DNA of 14,106 bases from an uncultured Eggerthellaceae bacterium (GCA_949450265.1 CASTMW010000033.1:1-14106), one strand, 5' to 3'; counted from the stretch's first letter, positions 1 through 7,626 are shown. Numbers and translations are program-made. The notes: generated from the sequence alone by a model not told the origin.

Positions 1-768
1 CTGGTTGACACAAGCGCAGATCGCAGAGCTTTTTGGCACAAAAACTCAAGCGATTACCAAGCACATACAGAATATCTACGAGGACCAAGAACTCGATGAA
101 TCCCCAACTTGTTCCAAAATGGAACAAGTTCGAACTGAAGGGTCACGCCAGGTAAAGCGGACCGTGAATGTTTACAACCTCGACATGATCCTTTCTGTCG
201 GATATCGAGTCAATTCGAAACAGGCAACTCATTTCAGGAGTTGGGCGACCGACGTGCTTCGTAGATACATCATTGAGGGGCATTTCGGATGCGTTGGATA
301 CTAATCAAGTGATTGAAGTGGTGAAGAGCTATGCATCGGCACTCGATCTTCTTGATGACTACGATCATCAGCGCATCGCGAAGCCAGATGGGACTGATGC
401 TATCTATGTTCTCGACTATGACGAGTGTATAGAATTGATCAAGACGCTCAGGTTCAATGATGAGAGCAGTCTGTTCGGTGTCGAGAAAGACGATTCGTTC
501 AAGAGCAGCATTGCAGCGATCTACCAATCCTTTGGAGGCAAGGAAATCTACCTGTCCGTTCAGGAGAAAGCAGCAAATCTACTCTACTTCATCGTGAAGA
601 ATCACTCATTTCACGACGGAAACAAGCGCATCGAATGGAATGCTCTATCGCGAAGGAAAGAAAGTGATAAGCGATAGCGCGCTCGTCGCGACCACCATTA
701 TGATCGCCGAATCAAAGCCAGAAGAGAAAGAGATTATGACCTCTCTTGTCATGAACTTTCTTGCGTAG
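1..768 (+). pseudogene. RhuM-Fic fusion protein, broken, 5' end outside window
   Basis: The first frame (from base 2, entering from outside) reads WLTQAQIAELFGTKTQAITK and continues to about base 280. This is the N-terminal DNA-binding-like RhuM domain. It stops at 302-304, and homology resumes in another frame from about 273 with a Fic/Doc domain (EKAANLLYFIVKNHSFHDGNKRI). The Fic core HxFxDGNKR lies at about 604-632. After KRI the frame is wrong again. The expected tail, NGMLYREGKKVISDSALVA..., is found in the frame starting at 634 and ends at TAG 766-768. About 11-12 codons that normally follow KRI in this family (an AAFLF-like helix) are missing, plus bases out of register. Full-length relatives join RhuM and Fic domains in one polypeptide, and Fic domains typically AMPylate targets. 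With two lesions this copy cannot make a full protein. A residual 99-residue RhuM fragment could still be translated. The assignment is confident; the exact missing lengths are estimates. Confidence 0.8.
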
Positions 769-894
769 CATCACATTTCGGCAAGATTCCCGATCATTAG
801 GGTTTGCAGTACAAGGGTGTTCAGAAAATCGTCTGGGGCCCATCGCCTGGGATCTTTAGTTGCTGAGCGTGGTGGACTCGGGAGAAAGACGCAG

Positions 895-924
895 ATTAGG
901 GCCCGTTTCATTAGAGCCCGTTTC
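895..924. repeat. 15-bp tandem duplication in intergenic region
   Basis: Two adjacent 15-base copies occur, ATTAGGGCCCGTTTC at 895-909 and ATTAGAGCCCGTTTC at 910-924, differing at one base. They sit in the 286-base gap between the broken RhuM-Fic gene and the methyltransferase-like gene. A TATAAC hexamer (929-934) follows at once. No other gene or stable hairpin was recognised in 769-1054. The duplication may be a slippage product or paired half-sites. No function is claimed. Confidence 0.6.
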
Positions 925-1054
925 ATGCTATAACTGCTCTGACTGGTAGCCAATACCTCTGCATCTGAATGGATTGGATGGTTTGGAAGTAGCGATATTC
1001 TGGTGGTCGGATGTGCACATTGCGGGCTAGGATCATAAGGCAAGGTAGGGAAGC

Positions 1055-2002
1055 ATGGCGGACATACAGCTGCGGTTTCTGAAAGATATGCTAGTGCTGG
1101 GCGAGCCGGTGTGGACCGAGCTGGCGCGGCTGGGGCTGAATGTGCAGCGCGACGGCGAACTGACGCTGTTGCTGGAACCGGAAGTGTTCGAAGAGGTCTA
1201 CAAGCTGGACACCTTGGTGGGCGCGCAATGCTTGGTGACGCCCACGGCGAACCTGACCCCCATGCGCCTGATCCATGTGGGGCTGGAGCAGCGCGCTGAC
1301 GAACTGGCGAAGGCGGCGCTGCAAGTGGTGCGCGCCCAGAACCCGCAGCATGTGCTGGTGGAACTGGGGCCGTGCGGGCTGCCGCTCGACCCGTCATCGC
1401 GCGCATCCCTCACCGAGAACAGCGACCAGTACAAGCGCGCGGCGCGCCTCTTCGATAGCGAGGACTTCGATGCCTTCTTCCTGAATGGGTTCACGCGTGC
1501 GGTCGACCTGAAATGTGCGCTGATCGGGCTGCGGAAGGTGACCGACGCTCCCATCTTGGCATCGGTGAACGTGGACGCGGCAGGGCTGCTTCCCAGTGGC
1601 GACACGCTGTGCGATGCGGTGGGCGTAATGGCGGAATACGGCGCGCAGGTGCTGGGATTCTGCACAGCGGCGCCGCTGGACGCGACGGTGCAGCTGACTC
1701 AGGGCATTCGCGAGGAATACGCATTGCCGACGCTGGTGCAGCTGGACATCCAAGGAACGCAGACCGACCCCGAGACTATGGTGGATGCAGCGGATGCCCT
1801 GCGTGCGGCTGGTGTGCAGTTCTTGCGCGCCACCGGCGATGCGACTCCGGCATACACGGGAGCGCTGGTGGCTGCCACGGATGACCTGGATGTGGTGCTG
1901 CCGCCGTCCGCGCAAGCGGTTCAAGCGCCCGCTGCCGCTGAAGATATGGAAAGCGTGGCCGCGCGTCTTCGGGCGAAGATCGACCGAGCATTGGAGCGAT
2001 AG
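1055..2002 (+). CDS. Homocysteine S-methyltransferase-fold protein lacking the zinc CC motif
   Basis: This 315-residue soluble protein resembles the homocysteine-binding (S-methyltransferase) domain, a TIM barrel found in MetH N-termini and betaine/SMM methyltransferases. The family pattern is visible: VGAQCLVTPTANLTPMRLIH (residues 55-74, where relatives have the AGAD...T..F strand), ELGPCG (103-108), and GFCTAAP (201-207), where C203 aligns with the first zinc cysteine of the G.NC motif. The second motif is normally GGCC followed by a TP pair. Here it is RATGDATP (258-265), so both paired zinc cysteines are absent. The C-terminus (285-315) is an Ala-rich stretch plus a charged helix. A good ribosome-binding site (AAGGTAGGGAAGC just before ATG) sets the start. 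The next gene starts on the base after the stop, so translational coupling is likely. Fold assignment is fairly confident. Zinc-dependent methyl transfer to homocysteine is doubtful, and a corrinoid- or folate-linked role is inference only. Confidence 0.72.
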   Translation: MADIQLRFLKDMLVLGEPVWTELARLGLNVQRDGELTLLLEPEVFEEVYKLDTLVGAQCLVTPTANLTPMRLIHVGLEQRADELAKAALQVVRAQNPQHVLVELGPCGLPLDPSSRASLTENSDQYKRAARLFDSEDFDAFFLNGFTRAVDLKCALIGLRKVTDAPILASVNVDAAGLLPSGDTLCDAVGVMAEYGAQVLGFCTAAPLDATVQLTQGIREEYALPTLVQLDIQGTQTDPETMVDAADALRAAGVQFLRATGDATPAYTGALVAATDDLDVVLPPSAQAVQAPAAAEDMESVAARLRAKIDRALER

Positions 2003-2431
2003 ATGCCCAGCAATAGAGAGCGAAGCGAGCATTACGGCGCGTTGCAGCAGGTGATCGATCAGCTGTTCGGCGAAGAGGGAGATGCGGCCTACGAAGAGCA
2101 GGCCACGAATAACGCCGCGTCGCTCGCGCACGAACGAACCGATCCGCTGACCACCGCCGCGCAGCAGTTCGGCGTGACCACAGATCAGGCGGCCATGTTG
2201 GGGCTTGGGGCGCTTGGCGGAACAGCTCAGCAGTCCGAAGAACCCACGGGCCCCACCGTCTCGCGTCTACAGGTGGTGATGGCCGCTGAATCGGCCGACC
2301 TGCCCGATGATCTGCTGCGCATCGTCAGTCTGCTGCCACCCGGCGACTACACGCGCCAGAAGCTGACCACGCAACTGAACTCCGCCATAACCGGGCATGC
2401 CTGGGGTCAGGTGTACGGCACGGTCGGCTGA
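2003..2431 (+). CDS. Uncharacterised 142-residue protein abutting the methyltransferase-like gene
   Basis: I do not recognise this family. The ATG directly follows the TAG stop of the upstream gene with no gap, so the two are almost certainly cotranscribed and translationally coupled. The protein is soluble, with no membrane segment or signal peptide. Residues 1-60 are acidic and polar with likely helices (QVIDQLFGEEGDAAYEEQAT). A Gly/Ala-rich middle follows (LGLGALGG), then a more ordered C-terminal module of about 55 residues, from SRLQVVMAAESADLPDDLLR to the end. The tail includes LPPGDYTRQKLTTQLNSA and ends ITGHAWGQVYGTVG. No catalytic motif, cysteine or metal site is apparent, and there are no cysteines in the sequence. 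It could be a partner or stabiliser of the upstream protein. That idea rests only on the gene pairing. Confidence 0.65.
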   Translation: MPSNRERSEHYGALQQVIDQLFGEEGDAAYEEQATNNAASLAHERTDPLTTAAQQFGVTTDQAAMLGLGALGGTAQQSEEPTGPTVSRLQVVMAAESADLPDDLLRIVSLLPPGDYTRQKLTTQLNSAITGHAWGQVYGTVG

Positions 2432-2444
2432 ACCTCTCGCAACT

Positions 2445-2464
2445 GGCGGTTGCCGCCTCGATTT
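2445..2464 (+). terminator. Possible weak terminator hairpin
   Basis: A GGCGG-TTG-CCGCC hairpin (2445-2457) follows the stop of the 142-residue gene by 13 bases and is trailed by TCGATTT. The stem is only 5 bp and the T-run is poor, so termination would be partial at best. Confidence 0.25.
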
Positions 2465-2558
2465 GTCAAAATGACCACCGATGTTGCTTATGCAACGAGG
2501 CCCGCAACCGCATACTCGAAAGGCGAAGAGGATGGCAGCAAACAATCGAGGGAGCTTT

Positions 2559-3479
2559 ATGAGCTACGAGTTCGCCGATCGCCTGATCGAGCTGCGGCGC
2601 TCGCGTGCGCTGAGCCAGGAGGATCTGGCTGGGAAGATAGGCGTATCGCGCCAGGCGGTGTCGAAGTGGGAGCGCGCCGAGTCGGCGCCCGATATTGGGA
2701 ACCTGATGGCGCTTTCTGAACTGTACGAGATATCGTTGGACGAATTGGTGCGGGGTGAAGAGGCGGTGGCTGCCGCCGAAGCCTCTGCTGAAGGAGCAAC
2801 GAGCGCAGCGATATCGTTCAAGAAGAATCTAACTGTGGAGGCGCCAGACGAAGAGGCGGCGGCCGAAGAAGCGTCAAGCACAGAAGCGACGACTGAAGAA
2901 GCGGTCATTGTGGAAGCGTTTGATGGGGAAGGGCCAGCGGAAGAAGCAGTTTCGGCGGAGGTTCCGTCAGAGCTATCACCGACCGCAACGTCCGAGCCAG
3001 TCCCGGCAGCGTCCACACAAAATACCGCCGCTCCGCAAGATGCGGCTTCGCAAGGCGCTGTTCCACAAGGCGCCACCGCTTCGCAAGATACTGTCGTGCA
3101 AAACGGGACCGTCCCGCAAGCCGCTGCTGCTCCCGTGTTCCGTACGAGCCCTGCATGGCGCATGTTCCCCTATCCGCTGCTTTGTGTGGTGCTCTTCCTG
3201 TTCTGCGGATTCTTCCTGGGCATGTGGCATCCGGCCTGGGTCATCTTCCTGACCATCCCGTTCTACTATTGGGTGGTCAACATCATCATGCACGACCCCA
3301 ACTACATGGCGGCGCACGCATCACAACAGGCGGCGTGCGCATCGCAGCAGGTGCCGCCTGTACAACAGACCCCGTTACAGCAGGCTCCGCCGCCGCAAAC
3401 CCCGCTCGTACAACAAACCCCGTCGCAACAGACTCCGTCCGTGCAGCAAACGCCGACGAACGAGGTGAATCATGACTAG
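2559..3479 (+). CDS. Membrane-anchored XRE-type helix-turn-helix regulator
   Basis: This 306-residue one-component regulator starts with a textbook XRE/Cro-type DNA-binding domain. Residues 5-62 contain LSQEDLAGKIGVSRQAVSKW, followed by SAPDIGNLMALSELYEISLD. A long low-complexity linker follows (68-200): first Glu/Ala-rich with repeated EEA units, then Gln/Ala/Pro-rich with repeated PQ-A/G-A units. Two hydrophobic segments (about 203-222 and 226-243) form a membrane hairpin. The tail (252-300) is built of QQTP-like repeats. The ATG at 2559 is preferred because GAGGGAG sits at proper spacing upstream. An in-frame ATG at 2481 has no clear ribosome-binding site and would add 26 residues unlike the domain. 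The last codons overlap the DUF4097 gene by 8 bases. Similar HTH-plus-membrane proteins beside DUF4097 genes are known, but signal and targets are unknown. Coupling the DNA-binding head to envelope state is inference. Confidence 0.85.
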   Translation: MSYEFADRLIELRRSRALSQEDLAGKIGVSRQAVSKWERAESAPDIGNLMALSELYEISLDELVRGEEAVAAAEASAEGATSAAISFKKNLTVEAPDEEAAAEEASSTEATTEEAVIVEAFDGEGPAEEAVSAEVPSELSPTATSEPVPAASTQNTAAPQDAASQGAVPQGATASQDTVVQNGTVPQAAAAPVFRTSPAWRMFPYPLLCVVLFLFCGFFLGMWHPAWVIFLTIPFYYWVVNIIMHDPNYMAAHASQQAACASQQVPPVQQTPLQQAPPPQTPLVQQTPSQQTPSVQQTPTNEVNHD

Positions 3480-4497
3480 ACTGACCACATCAAGTTACGT
3501 GAAGATCCTGTTGGTCGTTTTGCTCTGTGTGGTGCTGTGTGGTGGCATCGTGGGTTGTAGTCGCGGTTGTTCGATGGCCACGCAGCATGCGAACGATATC
3601 TTCTGGCAGGCCTACGACAGCTACGATCTGGCGCAGAAGGGTGACGGGTCGGTACGCGCCAGCGACGTGAAGGACCTCCAGATCGACTGGGCGGCTGGCA
3701 GCGTCGTCATCGAAACGCGTGCGGACGAAACGGCGGACGATGCAGCCATCACATTCACCGAGACGAACGGCGCTTCGCTTCCGGAGAGCCAGCGCATGCG
3801 CTGGGAGCTGAGCGGCGATGTGTTGCAGATCAGCTTCGGTCCGCGCGACTACGGCTTCATCGGCTGCTCGCCGCTCGCTCGCAAGAATCTTGTGGTGAGT
3901 ATCCCGGAAAGCGTGGCGAACGATCTTGGTTGCATCGGCATCAATGGGGCGTCCGGCTCTTACGAGATCGGGCAGATCGGCTGTGAGCTGCTGGACATCA
4001 ACCTTGCGTCCGGCCAGGTGAACGCCGACATCGTGCGCGCCGATACGCTGGCCCTTGACGTGGCAAGCGGGAACGTGGACATCGCAGGCAACATCGCTCA
4101 GCAGCTGGACGTGGAACTGGCAAGCGGCATGATAGCGCTCGACTGCGGAGAGGCATGTCCGCGCATCGCGTCCATCAACGTAGCAAGCGGCAATGTGGAT
4201 GTGGCGCTGCCGGACGAGAGTGCTTTCACGGTGGACCTGGAGAAGATGTCCGGTTTGTTCACCTGCGATTTCCCACAGGCGCAAGGCGTGTATGGACCTG
4301 CGGGCAGGAGCAGCAATGCTGATAGTGTTGGCAGTGCCAGCAGCACCGACCGCGCCACCGAGAGTGCGGGCGGCAGGAGCAGCGCGAATGGGGATGCCCA
4401 TAGCAACGCGGCCGCGAACGCAAGGCGCAATGCTGACGCGCTCGGCAACTTCGACATCACCATCATGAGCGGTCAGGTGACTCTGCGCCCCCGATAG
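3472..4497 (+). CDS. DUF4097 family beta-repeat envelope protein
   Basis: This 341-residue protein has an N-terminal hydrophobic segment (about 10-28) ending IVGC, a weak lipobox-like site with C29. It is therefore either a lipoprotein or membrane-anchored, with the body outside. The body is the DUF4097 beta-ladder, with recurring x-SG-x turns: NGASGSYEI (159-166), NLASGQVNAD (177-186), DVASGNVDI (196-204), ELASGMIALD (215-224), NVASGNVDV (236-244), KMSGLF (258-263) and the last, IMSGQVTLRP (331-340). These stack as a right-handed beta-helix-like fold. An unusual Ser/Asn/Ala-rich insert (about 277-325) splits the final two rungs. The start overlaps the HTH gene by 8 bases with GAGGTGA just upstream, indicating coupling. 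The molecular role of DUF4097 proteins is not established. Pairing with a membrane regulator suggests an envelope-stress or surface-sensing module (inference). Confidence 0.82.
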   Translation: MTRLTTSSYVKILLVVLLCVVLCGGIVGCSRGCSMATQHANDIFWQAYDSYDLAQKGDGSVRASDVKDLQIDWAAGSVVIETRADETADDAAITFTETNGASLPESQRMRWELSGDVLQISFGPRDYGFIGCSPLARKNLVVSIPESVANDLGCIGINGASGSYEIGQIGCELLDINLASGQVNADIVRADTLALDVASGNVDIAGNIAQQLDVELASGMIALDCGEACPRIASINVASGNVDVALPDESAFTVDLEKMSGLFTCDFPQAQGVYGPAGRSSNADSVGSASSTDRATESAGGRSSANGDAHSNAAANARRNADALGNFDITIMSGQVTLRPR

Positions 4498-4514
4498 ACT
4501 GTCCCGCTGCGCGG

Positions 4515-4527
4515 TATACTGGGCCTA
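4515..4527 (+). promoter_or_regulatory. Leaderless -10 promoter for the ABC transporter gene
   Basis: A TATACT hexamer (4515-4520) ends exactly 6 bases before the ATG at 4527. That places the expected transcription start on the A of the start codon. No Shine-Dalgarno sequence is present in this short gap. No convincing -35 element lies 16-18 bases upstream, which is common for leaderless actinobacterial promoters. The gene may also be read from the upstream operon. Confidence 0.6.
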
Positions 4528-6389
4528 TGACCACGACCGCGAACACGAACAAAACGACTGCGAGCGCGAATGCTGCACATGCTGTGAACGCCGCATCTGC
4601 TGCCGTACCCACTGTCACCGCATCAACGACCCGTCGCACGCTGCATTACTACTGGATCGCCACGCGCAAGCATCTGGGCCTATTCCTGGGGCTGATGGCG
4701 TCCACCATCGGCTTCGTGGGGTTGCTGACATACGGCAATCCGTACGTGATGGGCCTGATCGTCGACCGCGTCAGTGCCGGGCGTGTGGCAGCCGATCAGG
4801 TGCTGCCGGTGTTCGGCCCATACATTGCGGCGCTGATCCTGATCAACCTATGCGGGCAGGCGTGCAGCAAATTGCAGGACCTTACCATGTGGAAGCTGCA
4901 GATCGCGGTGAACTACGACCTGGCCACCATGGCCTTCGACGCCCTCTCGAACCAATCCATGTCGTTCCATTCCAGCCGATTCGGCGGCACGCTGGTCAGC
5001 CAGACCTCAAAGTTCATGTCCGCCTACACGCTATTGCTCAACACGATCACCTTTCCCTTCTTGCCGATCATCTGCTCGGTCGTGTTCACGTGTGCATTGT
5101 TGCTGCCGTTGGTGCCGCTGTACGTAGGTGTGCTGATGGTGCTGCTGGTGGCATACGGCAGCGTGTCGTACATCATGTACAAGCGCATCCTGCATCTCAA
5201 TGAAAAGGCAGCTGCGGCGCAGAATCGCCTGTCAGGCGAGTTATCGGATGCGGTGACCAATATCTTGGCGGTGAAGACGTGCGGGCGCGAGGACTACGAG
5301 CGCGAGCTCTTCGACAGCGCGAACCGCGATGTGGTAGCGCGTGACAGTAAGCGCATGATGTCCTCCATGGTGCGCGGGGTGACTACGGCAGCCATTACGG
5401 TGATCATCATGAGCGTGGTCACCGTGTTCATTGCGGGCGGCAATGCGTGGTTCGGCATCTCGGCGGGCACGCTGGTCATGATGTTCACCTACACATATAC
5501 GCTGACCAATCAGTTCAACTTCATCAATACGGGGCTGCAGCGGCTGAATCAGGTGTTCGGCGATGCCAGCGGTATGACGGTCGTGCTGGATGAGCCGCGG
5601 CTGGTCGACGATGCGCCGAATGCGCGCCCGCTTGTGGTGGAACTGGGCGACATCGATTTCGACCATATTGGGTTCGGCTATACCGACGGCGGTGTGCGTA
5701 CGGTGGTCTTCGACGATTTCAACCTGCACATCCCCGCTGGGCAGCGCGTGGGGCTGGTGGGCATGAGCGGCGCGGGGAAGACCACGCTAACCAAGTTGCT
5801 GCTGCGGCTGGCTGATATTCAGCAGGGCAGCATCCTGGTGGATGGCCAGAGCGTGGCCGACGTGACCCAACAGAGCCTGCGACGCAACATCGCGTATGTG
5901 CCGCAGGAGGCCATGCTGTTCCATCGCAGCATTGCGGAGAACATCGCCTACGGGCGGCCCGATGCTACTCTCGACGAGATCCGCGCGGCTGCCGAGCGCG
6001 CGAATGCGCTGGAGTTCATTGAGCGGCTGCCGCAGGGCTTCGACACGCTGACCGGCGAGCGTGGCGTGAAGCTGTCGGGCGGCCAGCGGCAGCGCATCGC
6101 CATCGCGCGCGCTATGTTGACCGACGCCCCTATCCTGGTGCTGGACGAGGCCACCAGTGCGTTGGATTCCGAGAGTGAGGCGCTGGTGCAGGATGCGCTG
6201 CGCAAGCTGATGGCCGGTCGTACGACCATCGTGGTGGCGCATCGGTTGTCAACGGTGGCAAGCCTTGACCGCATCGTGGTGCTCTCGCATGGGCGCATCG
6301 TGGAGGATGGGCCGCATGCGCAGTTGGTGGAGGCGGGCGGCGAATACGCGAACCTTTGGAACCGTCAGACCGGCGCCTTCATGGAGTAG
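4527..6389 (+). CDS. ABC transporter half-transporter, exporter type (membrane domain fused to ATPase)
   Basis: This 620-residue inner-membrane protein is a type IV (exporter) ABC half-transporter that dimerises to export an unidentified substrate using ATP. An N-terminal low-complexity Thr/Ala/Asn tail (1-37) precedes the membrane domain (about 45-350), which has roughly six helices including 51-68, 96-112, 168-190, 195-216, 286-304 and 310-330. The nucleotide-binding domain is complete: Walker A GMSGAGKTT (412-420, K418), Q-loop Q460 in YVPQ, signature LSGGQ (516-520), Walker B ILVLDE (536-541, catalytic E541) and switch H572 in AHRLSTV. Length is normal for the family. The gene starts 30 bases after the DUF4097 stop, in the same direction, with its own probable leaderless promoter. 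Family is certain; substrate (lipid, peptide or drug) cannot be told. An unusual feature is the disordered 37-residue N-terminal extension. Confidence 0.95.
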   Translation: MTTTANTNKTTASANAAHAVNAASAAVPTVTASTTRRTLHYYWIATRKHLGLFLGLMASTIGFVGLLTYGNPYVMGLIVDRVSAGRVAADQVLPVFGPYIAALILINLCGQACSKLQDLTMWKLQIAVNYDLATMAFDALSNQSMSFHSSRFGGTLVSQTSKFMSAYTLLLNTITFPFLPIICSVVFTCALLLPLVPLYVGVLMVLLVAYGSVSYIMYKRILHLNEKAAAAQNRLSGELSDAVTNILAVKTCGREDYERELFDSANRDVVARDSKRMMSSMVRGVTTAAITVIIMSVVTVFIAGGNAWFGISAGTLVMMFTYTYTLTNQFNFINTGLQRLNQVFGDASGMTVVLDEPRLVDDAPNARPLVVELGDIDFDHIGFGYTDGGVRTVVFDDFNLHIPAGQRVGLVGMSGAGKTTLTKLLLRLADIQQGSILVDGQSVADVTQQSLRRNIAYVPQEAMLFHRSIAENIAYGRPDATLDEIRAAAERANALEFIERLPQGFDTLTGERGVKLSGGQRQRIAIARAMLTDAPILVLDEATSALDSESEALVQDALRKLMAGRTTIVVAHRLSTVASLDRIVVLSHGRIVEDGPHAQLVEAGGEYANLWNRQTGAFME

Positions 6390-6459
6390 GGATTCTAGGC
6401 TCTAGGTTCGGGTGGCCCGCTAGGGGCATTCCAGGTTCGGGCTGCTCGGCCCTGGCTGC
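6390..6459. repeat. Convergent intergenic region with 29-base repeat and hairpin potential
   Basis: This 70-base gap lies between the convergent ABC and PucR genes. AGGTTCGGG occurs at 6404-6412 and again at 6433-6441 (29-base period). An inverted pair, CCAGG (6431-6435) with CCTGG further on, could fold into a hairpin containing a GGGC/GCCC inner stem. It may act as a weak bidirectional terminator. No T-run is seen on either strand, so this is tentative. Confidence 0.35.
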
Positions 6460-7626
6460 TCACGCAAGGAAGACCAGCATGAGGAATCGCGCAAGGTCGC
6501 GGTCGGTGGCCTCTTCCATGTTGAAGATGGCCTTGAGCTTGCGCAGACGGTAGCGCACCGTGTTCGGATGCTGGAAGAGCGCCTCGGCAGCAGCGCGCAC
6601 ATCGCCCGCCGTGTCGGCGATGGCTCGCGCGGTGGCAAGCAGATCGGATCCGTGCTGTTGGTCGTGGTTCGCCAGCATCTGCTGGTAGAGCTGGCATGTG
6701 CTGGTCAGCAGGCGGTCCTGGGCGGCAGCATTGCGGAAGGCGCCTTCGCGCATATCGGCCCAGCGGAGCACGATCCGGCTGTTGGACGCTCCTGCGGATG
6801 CCGCTTCTGCTGCTTCCAGCGCGCCGAACGCTTCGCGCACCGCCAGATCGCCCTGTCCTAGCGGCACTTCTTCGCTGATACCGCAGACGATGCGCCCATA
6901 CGGGCGCAACAGCTGGATGAACTCGGAATCGGATTCCATTTGGAAGGCAGCGGGCGGCCGATTGTAGGTGATCACCATGATGGCGCAGCCGTGGTAGCGG
7001 AACACCCCGGCGGTCTCAACGCGTTCCCAGGTGCGCTCGATCTGGTCGGTCACGCTGGTCAGCTCGTCGATCTGGGCGTAGAGCGAGGCTTCATCTTCGG
7101 CAAGAGGGCGCAGCACGGCACATTGGATGGTGGCGCCTGTGGCGTGCAGCGCCTCGTAGAACACTTGGCGGATCTGCTCGGGCGTGCGGTTGTGCAGCAG
7201 TCCGTCGATCAGGTGCGCGATGTCCGCGTCAACGCGGTCGCGTTCCAGCAGTTTCATGCCTTGGAAGATCACCTGCTCGTAGTATTCGCCACGATAGAGG
7301 AACAGCGGCGTGCCGGATGCGTTGCTGGCATCCAAGACGCGCTGGCTGATGGGCAGGTCGTGCACGTTGCGCACCGCAACGGCAGCTAGGTCGCGCGACA
7401 CCATGGTGGCCAGCGATCGTTCGGCCAGGTCGGCGTCATCGCGTGCGAAGCCCATGTTCGACAAGATGAATTCTCCAGGCACGTAGTCGGCATAGGCGTC
7501 CTTGCCCACGGGCGCGTCCATGATGCCCAGGTTGATGACGCGTCGCTGCAGGGCATCCGGCGCTCCGGCCAGCAGTTCCCATTCGTGGATCGCGGGGAGC
7601 GCCAATATGTCGGCAGTGGTTATCAC
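6460..7626 (-). CDS. PucR/CdaR-type transcriptional regulator
   Basis: This 388-residue cytoplasmic regulator has the PucR architecture. The N-terminal purine-catabolism-regulator-like domain (about 5-125) includes MITTADILALPAIHEWELLA and the region VPGEFILSNMGFARDD (49-64). A middle ligand- or dimer-domain follows (about 130-300). The C-terminal PucR helix-turn-helix (328-370) contains VRAAAEALFQHPNTVRYRLR, the hallmark of the family. The start is a GTG at 7626-7624, preceded by AAGGG in the 5' leader on the minus strand. The protein ends only about 18 residues after the HTH, which is normal. It is encoded 79 bases downstream of the GNAT gene on the same strand, so the two may be cotranscribed. 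No purine, amino-acid or sugar-acid catabolic genes sit next to it, so the regulated pathway and inducer are unknown. Confidence 0.9.
   Translation of the reverse strand: MITTADILALPAIHEWELLAGAPDALQRRVINLGIMDAPVGKDAYADYVPGEFILSNMGFARDDADLAERSLATMVSRDLAAVAVRNVHDLPISQRVLDASNASGTPLFLYRGEYYEQVIFQGMKLLERDRVDADIAHLIDGLLHNRTPEQIRQVFYEALHATGATIQCAVLRPLAEDEASLYAQIDELTSVTDQIERTWERVETAGVFRYHGCAIMVITYNRPPAAFQMESDSEFIQLLRPYGRIVCGISEEVPLGQGDLAVREAFGALEAAEAASAGASNSRIVLRWADMREGAFRNAAAQDRLLTSTCQLYQQMLANHDQQHGSDLLATARAIADTAGDVRAAAEALFQHPNTVRYRLRKLKAIFNMEEATDRDLARFLMLVFLA

Noticed and set aside
1394..2131. Long minus-strand open frame opposite the methyltransferase-like gene
   Set aside because: It is Arg/His-rich, has no ribosome-binding site, and mirrors the codon pattern of the real plus-strand gene.
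1055..2431. Complete methionine synthase operon
   Set aside because: The paired zinc cysteines are missing, and there is no B12-binding or folate-binding domain in the neighbour.
3490..4401. 303-codon minus-strand frame opposite the DUF4097 gene
   Set aside because: Composition is typical of an antisense shadow in GC-rich DNA, and the plus-strand frame has clear repeated beta-ladder motifs.
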